Assembly (NCBI GenBank): GCA_031254095.1
Contig: JAIRVC010000136.1
Coordinates: forward strand, 1 to 13,274
Length of the DNA: 13,274 nucleotides
From: Acidobacteriota bacterium
Lineage (GTDB): Bacteria; Acidobacteriota; UBA6911
Reading direction: 5' to 3'
Both the position numbers and the translations under genes were made by a program. This document shows, piece after piece, positions 6,680-13,001 of the stretch. Positions within the stretch are counted from its first letter, which is position 1; each line of letters starts with the position of its first letter. The notes beneath the pieces are model-generated. The model saw nothing but the letters and a program-made list of their open reading frames with translations. It did not search any database and was not told the DNA's origin.

Positions 6680-7453
6680 ATGCTCGATAAAATCAGAGTT
6701 GAAAACCTGAGTTGTTTTTACGCCGATCCCAAGGAAAAAGGCGGAAAAAAGCGCGTTCTGGAATCGTTGAATATTAATGTTGTCGAAAATGAGATACTGA
6801 CCATTATCGGCCCGGCAAACAGCGGCAAAACCACCTTTTTGAGAACCCTTAACAGAATGAACGATTTTGACCCGAATTATTCACGAAAGGGCGCGATATA
6901 TCTCGGCAACGATAATATTTTCAACATGAACATGGAAAAACTCCGGAAACGTGTCGGGATGCTTTTTGCCATGCCGATACCTTTACCGATGACGATCTAT
7001 GAAAACATAATTTACGCGCCTAAAAGACTTGGCGTCGTCAATAAAAAAAGCGAACAGAACGAGGTGGTGGAGCAGGCTTTAAGGGACGCTTCCCTTTGGA
7101 ATGAAGTAAAAGACAGGCTTAATTCCTCGGCGATGAAACTTTCGGGAGGACAGCAGCAAAGGCTTTGCATAGCAAGAATTCTTGCTATAAATCCGGAGGT
7201 TATTTTATTTGACGAGCCATGTTCGGGGCTTGATCCGATTTCGACGGCGAAAGTCGAGGAATCCATGATGGAACTAAGAGCAAAATATACGATTGTTCTT
7301 GTGACGAACAACGTAAAACAGGCTTCAAGAGTTGGAAGCAGAACGGCGTTTTTCCTTATGGGAAAACTTGTCGAAGTCGATAAAACGGGAACGATATTTG
7401 TGTCGCCGAAAAATAAACAGACGGAAGATTATATAACGGGCAGATTCGGGTAA
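6680..7453 (+). CDS. pstB: PstB-like ATPase 1, with altered Q-loop and H-loop
   Basis: This 257-aa ATPase belongs to the phosphate transporter. Intact motifs are Walker A GPANSGKT (44-51), signature LSGGQQQR (154-161), Walker B VILFDEP (174-180, Glu179 present) and D-loop SGLD (182-185). Two key residues are lost. The usual VFQKPNPFPMSIY appears as LFAMPIPLPMTIY, so the Q-loop Gln is Ala97. The usual VTHNMQQA appears as VTNNVKQA, so the switch His is Asn210. The N-terminus also has a Lys/Gly-rich insertion (DPKEKGGKKR, 16-25) compared with typical PstB. It starts directly after the pstA TAA behind AGGAAG (6668-6673) with 6-nt spacing. A second pstB-type gene follows 5 nt after its stop. I infer that it works as the non-catalytic-site half of a PstB heterodimer. 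Confidence 0.92.
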   Translation: MLDKIRVENLSCFYADPKEKGGKKRVLESLNINVVENEILTIIGPANSGKTTFLRTLNRMNDFDPNYSRKGAIYLGNDNIFNMNMEKLRKRVGMLFAMPIPLPMTIYENIIYAPKRLGVVNKKSEQNEVVEQALRDASLWNEVKDRLNSSAMKLSGGQQQRLCIARILAINPEVILFDEPCSGLDPISTAKVEESMMELRAKYTIVLVTNNVKQASRVGSRTAFFLMGKLVEVDKTGTIFVSPKNKQTEDYITGRFG

Positions 7454-7458
7454 AAGAC

Positions 7459-8217
7459 TTGTCAGCCAAAATACAGATTAAAAATTTCAATCTCTGGTAC
7501 ACTGATTTTCACGCTCTTAAAGACGTGAATATCAGTGTTGAGGAAAAACGCATTACCGCGATGATAGGCCCTTCGGGATGCGGCAAATCCACCCTTTTGC
7601 GCGCGATAAACAGGATAAACGACACTATTGAAGGCGTGCGCGTAAACGGCGAAATAATTGTCGGCGGCAAAAATATTTACAGCGAAAATACCGATGTGGA
7701 CATTCTGAGAAGAAACGTCGGAATGGTTTTTCAACGTCCCAATCCTTTCCCGATTTCCATTTATGAAAATGTAGCTTTCGGATTGAAAGTCAATGGAATA
7801 GCGTCAAGGAAAAGCGTTATCGACGAAACCGTTCAGCAGAGCCTCGAAGCCGTTCTGCTTTGGGACGATATAAAGCATAAACTGAAAAAATCCGCGCTTA
7901 CGCTTACCCTTGAACAACAGCAAAGGCTTTGCATAGCGAGAGTTATAGCGGTAAAACCGCAGATTATTCTTCTTGACGAACCCTGTTCGTCTCTCGATCC
8001 AGTTGCTACGCAAAGAATAGAAGAGCTGATGATACAGCTCAAAGATATATACACGATAGTTATAGTAACGCACAATATGCAGCAGGCGGCGAGAGTTTCA
8101 CGCGACACCGCGTTTATGCTGCTTGGCGAGCTGATAGAGTTTGCCGAAACTGGAAAAATATTTACAAATCCCAACAGAAAAGAAACTGACGATTACGTGA
8201 GCGGGCGTTTTGGATAG
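7459..8217 (+). CDS. pstB: PstB-like ATPase 2, with degenerate ABC signature; TTG start
   Basis: This 252-aa second ATPase belongs to the same transporter. Intact motifs are Walker A GPSGCGKS (37-44), Q-loop VFQRPNPFPISIY with Gln92, Walker B IILLDEP (169-175, Glu174 present), D-loop SSLD and H-loop VTHNMQQA with His205. The ABC signature, normally LSGGQQQR, reads LTLEQQQR (149-156): both glycines and the serine are replaced. These losses are the mirror image of those in the preceding gene. The start is TTG at 7459, because an in-frame stop (TAA, 7414-7416) limits extension and no ATG occurs before Walker A; the SAKIQIKNFNLWY N-terminus aligns with normal PstB. The upstream ribosome binding site is poor. 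The TAG stop (8215-8217) touches a perfect hairpin repeat. Confidence 0.92.
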   Translation: MSAKIQIKNFNLWYTDFHALKDVNISVEEKRITAMIGPSGCGKSTLLRAINRINDTIEGVRVNGEIIVGGKNIYSENTDVDILRRNVGMVFQRPNPFPISIYENVAFGLKVNGIASRKSVIDETVQQSLEAVLLWDDIKHKLKKSALTLTLEQQQRLCIARVIAVKPQIILLDEPCSSLDPVATQRIEELMIQLKDIYTIVIVTHNMQQAARVSRDTAFMLLGELIEFAETGKIFTNPNRKETDDYVSGRFG

Positions 8218-8251
8218 GGAAACGCTGATTATAGGAATAATCAGCGTTTCC
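8218..8251. repeat. Perfect 15-bp hairpin between second pstB and phoU (GGAAACGCTGATTA family)
   Basis: GGAAACGCTGATTAT (8218-8232) is the exact reverse complement of ATAATCAGCGTTTCC (8237-8251), with loop AGGA. It begins one base after the second pstB stop codon and ends 7 nt before the phoU Shine-Dalgarno GAGGGGG (8259-8265). TA dinucleotides flank it one base out on both sides (8215-8216 and 8253-8254). It looks like two copies of the repeat end seen at 8967 and 9049-9203, joined head to head. In mRNA it should fold strongly and may affect stability or phoU translation. Confidence 0.85.
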
Positions 8252-8270
8252 ATAACGTGAGGGGGAAAAT

Positions 8271-8981
8271 ATGAGACGTTTTGAAGTGGAAATGAACGAT
8301 TTAAAAAACCGTCTTATGGATATGAGCGGTCTTGTCCAGGAAATGATAAAAACCGCGATATTTGGACTTGTAAACAGAGATTCAAAACTATTCAGCATGG
8401 TTTTTTCTCTGGAAAAGGAAGTTAATATTCAGGAAATAGTTGTTGACGATAAATGCCTGAAGCTTATAGCCTTAAACCAGCCCGTCAGCGGGGATTTACG
8501 CTTTATCACGTCCGCCATGAAAATCAACAGCGATTTGGAAAGAATGGCCGACGAAGCTGTGAACATAAGCGGAAGAGCCGTCAATTTGCTTAAATATCCG
8601 GAGCTCAAGCCTCTTGTAGATATTCCAAAAATGTCCGATATTGTTCAGCAAATGTTAGCCGACAGCATCAGGGCATTTAATACTACCGACGCCGAACTTG
8701 CCAAAACCGTGCTCGTTAAAGACGATGAAGTTGATGATTTGCTGAAAAAGCTTACTTCGGATCTCAAAGATTACATGATCAAGTCAACTGATTTTGAAAC
8801 GATCCAGAGAGCGGTGGATTTAATGTTCATCGCCAGGAGCATCGAAAGAATCGGCGACCATGCGACCAATATCAGCGAAGACGTGATTTTCATGGTTCAC
8901 GGCAAAGATGTGAGACACCCAAGGGCGCATGTCTTTAAGGCGGAGCAGCAATCACATTCCGATGAGGGAAACACTGATTAA
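8271..8981 (+). CDS. phoU: PhoU, phosphate uptake and Pho signalling regulator
   Basis: This 236-aa all-helical cytoplasmic protein links Pst transport to the PhoR/PhoB system and restrains uptake. Two PhoU repeats are visible. The first carries KINSDLERMADEAVNIS (84-100) and the second MFIARSIERIGDHATNISEDV (185-205); both contain the acidic E/DxxxD metal-binding pattern. Length is typical, although the end FKAEQQSHSDEGNTD is not conserved. Its last five codons and TAA stop lie in the repeat GGAAACACTGATTAA, so the C-terminus was probably reshaped by that element. A strong ribosome site GAGGGGG sits 5 nt upstream of the ATG. Last gene of the pst operon. Confidence 0.95.
   Translation: MRRFEVEMNDLKNRLMDMSGLVQEMIKTAIFGLVNRDSKLFSMVFSLEKEVNIQEIVVDDKCLKLIALNQPVSGDLRFITSAMKINSDLERMADEAVNISGRAVNLLKYPELKPLVDIPKMSDIVQQMLADSIRAFNTTDAELAKTVLVKDDEVDDLLKKLTSDLKDYMIKSTDFETIQRAVDLMFIARSIERIGDHATNISEDVIFMVHGKDVRHPRAHVFKAEQQSHSDEGNTD
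8967..8981 (+). repeat. Repeat end GGAAACACTGATTAA overlapping the phoU stop codon
   Basis: This 15-mer is the exact reverse complement of TTAATCAGTGTTTCC at 9189-9203, including the A variant at the seventh position. It differs by one base from the copies at 8218 and 9049 (GGAAACG...). It supplies the last phoU codons and its TAA. It may be the left end of a 237-bp element reaching 9203, or a solo end. Confidence 0.7.
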
Positions 8982-9008
8982 CCCGAATATTTCCGCGATC
9001 GCGCAAAG

Positions 9009-9035
9009 GGGGCGCTGATCATTAATCAGCGCCCC
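9009..9035. terminator. 11-bp GC-rich hairpin downstream of phoU, possible terminator
   Basis: GGGGCGCTGAT (9009-9019) pairs perfectly with ATCAGCGCCCC (9025-9035) over loop CATTA. It lies 27 nt after the phoU stop. The core CGCTGAT...ATCAGCG is shared with the GGAAACGCTGATTA repeat family. No T-tract follows on either strand, so it may stabilise or pause rather than be a classic intrinsic terminator. A separate 10-bp palindrome, CGCGATCGCG (8994-9003), sits just before it. Confidence 0.45.
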
Positions 9036-9045
9036 AATCGAAATC

Positions 9046-9206
9046 TAAGGAAACGCTGATTAATTGCCTGCGCGGGATGGAGTGCGAGGCGTACGGAGCG
9101 CAGGAACCGAGGCATATATCTAATGATATGTCGAGGTTGCGAGCACCGCGCCGCCGTAAACAATTTGGCAATTCGCCCGCTCAGGCAATTAATCAGTGTT
9201 TCCTTA
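9046..9206. mobile_element. 161-bp fold-back (MITE-like) element between convergent genes
   Basis: The arms 9046-9076 and 9176-9206 are complementary over 31 nt with two mismatches, one of which is a G-T pair that would be G-U in RNA. Outer ends are TAAGGAAACGCTGATTAA on the left and TTAATCAGTGTTTCCTTA on the right. The interior keeps folding: TACGG (9092-9096) with CCGTA (9154-9158), AACC (9105-9108) with GGTT (9135-9138), and ATATC (9116-9120) with GATAT (9125-9129) around a TAAT tip at the centre. TA at both borders resembles the target duplication of Tc1/mariner/IS630-type transposons. No transposase is inside, so it would be a non-autonomous element or a structured RNA region. The right border supplies the stop of the minus-strand DUF4340 gene. 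Confidence 0.7.
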
Positions 9207-10625
9207 AGGCGATAACGCGGCGGATTCCAGATATCCGGCTTCCCTCATTTCCAGAACTTCCAGCCCTTCGGGGCCGGCCACTTTAATTGATGAATCGCCG
9301 CTGACTTTTGCGTAAACGCCGTTTGCGGCGGCGCTGCCGAACGCGCATTCCGCGATCGTCGCGTTCCCTTTTCTGAGAACAACGCGAATCGCCGGCGCTT
9401 CCAATCCGTACTTCGTCAAAGAGGCCGGATTGTCAATCCATTCCACGACGGGCTTTTCCAGCGTATCCAGGATATTGTTGATTTCGTTCCAGTTCGCCCT
9501 CTGCTTTGAAGGCCCGTCAAGAAACCAGTCGCCGTCGGTTTTTACAAATTGAAATTTTCCATTGGAATTTTCAAGCGTTATGGCGTCCACGTCCCATCGC
9601 TGAAAAGGAACTAGCGCCTTATCCCTGATATCGCTGGCCGATTTTGACAGTTTGTCCACAAGGTCTTTTTCGACAAAAAACATGTCGCCACGCGAGTCGT
9701 CTCTTGCCAGGAATATTTCCATGGAATCGCCCGCGTCTTTTGCCTCCGCTTCCGATGGTTTTCCCCGCAGTTTGGACTTTTCGGCGCCGATAACCAGGCG
9801 CTTCAGCGCCTTGCCGGGGCCGAAGGTAAGCACCACGTCGATTACGGGTTTATCCAGCGAAGCGTTTTTATAGTCTTCGACGTTTTCGTCAAAGAACTCC
9901 GAAATTTTTCCAAGATTCAGCGCGTTCAGAAGTTCCCTGACCGCGGGGCCGCCCGCTTCGCGTTTTTCCGGACCGCGGAACCACCAACGGTCGTCGCGGT
10001 CTTTATCCAGCTCTATAACGCCTTCAGGATTCCGGAGAATGACGCCTTCGACCCCGGCGCGGTCAAAGCTGATGACGTTGCGGTTTCGGAAATCATCCGT
10101 TTTTGCGTCAAAGGAACGAGCCGCGTCGGCCGAAACAAGGAAAACTTCCTTCCCGCCTGCCAGCGCCGAATAGGTGAAATTTCCGGAGGGATTGTTTTCG
10201 CCGAACGAAATGCCATATTCTCTTCCGTCTTTGGCGGTCAGGCGCAGTTCCAGCCTGGCGGGCGAAAGGCCGAACTGGGAGAGATCCCCGGCGGACGGAT
10301 CGACCACATTTTCGCGATCCAGCCTGGCGGCATACGACGCCAGCCGGTTCAACTGATCGCTGTCGGCCGTCAATTCCTTTGGGGCCGTAATCTTCCACCG
10401 GCCGTCCTCATCGCGTTCCGCGGTCATGTGGTCGGTATCGCCGCCATCGCCGTCATGTGAGGTTAGATCGACGCGGACAATGTCTTCCGCGTCAAACTGC
10501 CAGATCCGTTTTTCGGTTTTCTTCGCCGCTTCGCGTTTCTCTCCACCCTTGTATTCATAAAAATAGACATAGCCGCCGAACATGATTGCGATAACCAGCA
10601 GCGCGAATGTTCCCTTAAATCGCAT
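9204..10625 (-). CDS. DUF4340-domain protein, last gene of GldG-type ABC operon
   Basis: This 473-aa protein has one N-terminal membrane anchor (about residues 5-22) and a large soluble part. The function is not established; DUF4340 genes regularly follow GldG-like genes. The soluble part appears to consist of three diverged repeats beginning near 42 (WQFDAEDIVRVDL), 186 (SFDRAGVEGVIL) and 340 (PFQRWDVDAITL). Each continues with a Trp-containing strand (RWKITAP, RWWFRGP, DWFLDGP), a helix around LNRL/LNALN/INNIL, and a strand segment; the first and third also have a QFGL/KYGL-P turn. The start at 10625 is preceded by GGAGG, 8 nt away, inside the end of the gldG-like gene (2-nt gap). The stop TAA (9206-9204) is formed by the border of the fold-back element. 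Confidence 0.85.
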   Translation of the reverse strand: MRFKGTFALLVIAIMFGGYVYFYEYKGGEKREAAKKTEKRIWQFDAEDIVRVDLTSHDGDGGDTDHMTAERDEDGRWKITAPKELTADSDQLNRLASYAARLDRENVVDPSAGDLSQFGLSPARLELRLTAKDGREYGISFGENNPSGNFTYSALAGGKEVFLVSADAARSFDAKTDDFRNRNVISFDRAGVEGVILRNPEGVIELDKDRDDRWWFRGPEKREAGGPAVRELLNALNLGKISEFFDENVEDYKNASLDKPVIDVVLTFGPGKALKRLVIGAEKSKLRGKPSEAEAKDAGDSMEIFLARDDSRGDMFFVEKDLVDKLSKSASDIRDKALVPFQRWDVDAITLENSNGKFQFVKTDGDWFLDGPSKQRANWNEINNILDTLEKPVVEWIDNPASLTKYGLEAPAIRVVLRKGNATIAECAFGSAAANGVYAKVSGDSSIKVAGPEGLEVLEMREAGYLESAALSP

Positions 10626-10627
10626 CT

Positions 10628-12217
10628 CTACATCCTCCGTCGGCGCATTACAACTGCAATTCCGATGGCTGCGGCCGCCGCGGGCAGCAAATAGAGCGTG
10701 AAAATGCGCACCAGCGTCATCTGTCCCTGCGAAAGAATAACGCGGCGGTCATCGACAGGTTTGGGGCGGATGGATATAAGATCCTCATCCTGCGCCAGCC
10801 AGCTTATCATGTTAAGGAACAGATTTCCGTTTCCCTGAACGGGGAAATAGGTGTCTATCGCGAAATTGGAAGTTCCGGTCACCACCATACGCGCTGCGGG
10901 CGCGGGGTTTTCATCCGGGGCTTCCCGTGTTCTATTTGAAACGGCGACGGCGAGAGAAAGCGGCCCCTCCAAATCCTTTCCGGGTTCAAAGGCCGCGGTG
11001 GAACTGCCCAGATCGGTCTCGCCCCAACTGTTTTCGTTGCTGTAAAACAGAGTCAGAACGTCGATATCCTCCGGAAGTTCGTCGGCCGGACGTATGGATC
11101 TCGTCAACGGGAAGAACGACATGGAACTGAAACGGTCGGTAATCGGGTGGTTTTCATATCTGAGCACAAGCGGCATACTTTCGCTCACTCCCATCAAACG
11201 TCCGGCGCCGCTGACGTCAAGCACGATATTGTTGTCTACAATTACGCCCCATTTGAGGAAAAAGTCCGAAAGCGCGGGCGACGGGAAAGGATCCATCATA
11301 AACAGCGCGCCTCCGCCGGCGTCGAGGAAAGTTTCGATAAATTCCATTTCCATCGGAAACGGCTCGTTTTGAAATCCGGCGATTACCAGCACGTCGGCGT
11401 CCTCGGGGATCATGCCTCTTTCCGCGATATTGACCGGCTCAACAACGTACCCTTGCGCTTCCAGCGCTTTTTTGGCGAGGGAATACCCGGCCTGGTCGGA
11501 ATTATCAGGATTTTTTTCGCCGTGGCCTTGAAGGAAATAAACTTTCTTTGTTTCAGTTCTGCGTACCTTTATGATGGCATTGGTGACGTCTTCTTCCTGG
11601 ATTTCGTCGCCGGGGCCTTTTTCAATTCTCTCCTGGCGGTCGCCAAGAGAAACAATAACGGTGCCGTATCTTACATCGGCGCCGGTCAGCGGGTTCCGGA
11701 AAGCGCCGTAAGAACTGACTTCGTACTGCCTTGCGAGATAGTTCTGCTTGTCCGGATCAACGAACTCATACCGCAGGCGGCCGGAGAGAGCGCTATATTC
11801 CGTAAGCATCTCCCGGAGCGGCCCGTGAGCGCCTCCCGGGAAAAAGGCCATAATCTGCACTTCCTTGTCCAGGTTTGAGAGTACCTGAATTGTCTGGGAC
11901 GCCAGAGAATAACGCCCGCTGCCGGTCATGTCGAAACGCTTCACGTGCCGCGTCGCGACATAGTTCAGCCCGCAGACAATGACCAGAACAAGAACAAGAG
12001 AAACAACGTAATTTCCGGCATACTTCGACGAGCGTTTTCCCAGAGCCGCTATAATCTGCCTGTAATTGGCCGTCAGGCCGATGAGAACCAGAACGCCGCC
12101 CGTAATCGCAAGCGCCAGATTCCCGGCGCTCCAGATGTTGGATACGAAATACCAGATAACCGCCGCGATAAGCAGGATCAGGCCGGCAATGTCAAATTTC
12201 TGCAAATATTTTTTCAT
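10628..12217 (-). CDS. gldG: GldG-like ABC transporter auxiliary protein
   Basis: Starting at Met 12217 this is 529 aa. Hydrophobic segments near residues 8-26, 34-50 and 70-87 are followed by a long soluble domain of the GldG/ABC-auxiliary type. One C-terminal segment (about 502-523) ends in RRRRM. The soluble domain shows KKVYFLQGHGEKNPDN (224-239), DADVLVIAGFQ (273-283) and GGGALFMMDPFPSP (301-314), typical of this family. An upstream Met at 12229 would add four residues, but the 12217 start shares its A with the upstream TGA (TGATG) and has GGAG 6 nt before it, pointing to translational coupling. The family name comes from Flavobacterium gliding, but homologues are common in non-gliding bacteria, so a motility role is not implied. 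The substrate is unknown. Confidence 0.88.
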   Translation of the reverse strand: MKKYLQKFDIAGLILLIAAVIWYFVSNIWSAGNLALAITGGVLVLIGLTANYRQIIAALGKRSSKYAGNYVVSLVLVLVIVCGLNYVATRHVKRFDMTGSGRYSLASQTIQVLSNLDKEVQIMAFFPGGAHGPLREMLTEYSALSGRLRYEFVDPDKQNYLARQYEVSSYGAFRNPLTGADVRYGTVIVSLGDRQERIEKGPGDEIQEEDVTNAIIKVRRTETKKVYFLQGHGEKNPDNSDQAGYSLAKKALEAQGYVVEPVNIAERGMIPEDADVLVIAGFQNEPFPMEMEFIETFLDAGGGALFMMDPFPSPALSDFFLKWGVIVDNNIVLDVSGAGRLMGVSESMPLVLRYENHPITDRFSSMSFFPLTRSIRPADELPEDIDVLTLFYSNENSWGETDLGSSTAAFEPGKDLEGPLSLAVAVSNRTREAPDENPAPAARMVVTGTSNFAIDTYFPVQGNGNLFLNMISWLAQDEDLISIRPKPVDDRRVILSQGQMTLVRIFTLYLLPAAAAAIGIAVVMRRRRM

Positions 12218-12984
12218 CAGCCTCTCCATCGCATGGATTCAAGCGAGCGATAGGCCAGAAAAAGCCAGACGAACGCGAATGTTACGTAGTAAATGATATG
12301 CGACGTATCAATAACGCCTTTTATGAAATCGTCAAGGTGGTTGACGATCGACAAATAGTTGATCGCGTCGCGGAGGGCGCCCGTGGCGGAAGCGCTGAAT
12401 ACGCTGACCAGAAGGAGCGTGAGAGAAGCTCCGAAAGAGATGACAACGGCGATAATCTGGTTTTCCGTCAGGGTGGATATAAAAAGCCCCAGCGCCAGAA
12501 GCGCCGCGCCGTAAAGAAACAGCCCCAGATACGCGGAAAAAATCGGCATGACGTCAGGCTCGCCATAAATAAAAAGCGGGGAGATTGTGAACCCGGCCGA
12601 GGCAAGCAAAATCGCGAAAAAAGTCAGGCTCGCCAGATATTTTCCCAGCATCGTCTGTACATTGTTGATAGGCGCCGTCAGAAGCAGTTCGAGCGTCCTC
12701 TGCTTTCTTTCTTCGGCGAACAGTTTCATGGTCAGCATGGGAATCAGAAACAGCAGGATGACGACGAGGGTATCGAAAAGGGTTCGAACCACATAGGCCG
12801 GAACGTCAATAGGCCCGGATTGCCCCATCTGCGCCTGGCTCAAGGTGTACCTAACGATTTCTTCCAGATTGCCGGAAAAAAACAAGCCGGCCAGAAAGAG
12901 GAAAATAGCGAGCACCACATAGGCAATCGGCGAGACAAAATAGCTTTTTATCTCGCGCTGCCAGATTGCCAGAATATTTTGCAT
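12217..12984 (-). CDS. gldF: GldF-like ABC-2 type permease
   Basis: This 255-aa inner-membrane permease has six hydrophobic segments near 17-36, 68-86, 114-138, 148-170, 175-197 and 228-246. The hallmark ABC-2 loop between the second and third segments is clear: LFAEERKQRTLELLLTAPI (88-106). It pairs with the ATPase encoded just upstream (gap of 17 nt) and with the GldG-like protein downstream (1-nt overlap at TGATG). AGGAAG about 7 nt before the ATG fits as the ribosome binding site. It probably forms the membrane part of an ABC exporter or envelope machine; the substrate cannot be told from sequence. Confidence 0.9.
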   Translation of the reverse strand: MQNILAIWQREIKSYFVSPIAYVVLAIFLFLAGLFFSGNLEEIVRYTLSQAQMGQSGPIDVPAYVVRTLFDTLVVILLFLIPMLTMKLFAEERKQRTLELLLTAPINNVQTMLGKYLASLTFFAILLASAGFTISPLFIYGEPDVMPIFSAYLGLFLYGAALLALGLFISTLTENQIIAVVISFGASLTLLLVSVFSASATGALRDAINYLSIVNHLDDFIKGVIDTSHIIYYVTFAFVWLFLAYRSLESMRWRG

Positions 12985-13001
12985 ATCAGCACTTCCTGTT
13001 A

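Noticed and set aside
6680..8217. The pstB motif changes as sequencing errors or a decaying pseudogene
   Set aside because: Both frames are full length and otherwise well conserved. The changes are codon substitutions at several separate sites and are complementary between the two genes.
8218..8981. phoU as cargo of a composite transposon
   Set aside because: The repeat ends next to phoU face the wrong way to enclose it; each neighbouring hairpin looks like a separate small element.
11147..11878. 243-codon plus-strand frame opposite the gldG-like gene
   Set aside because: It is an antisense shadow with no ribosome binding site or domain that I can recognise.
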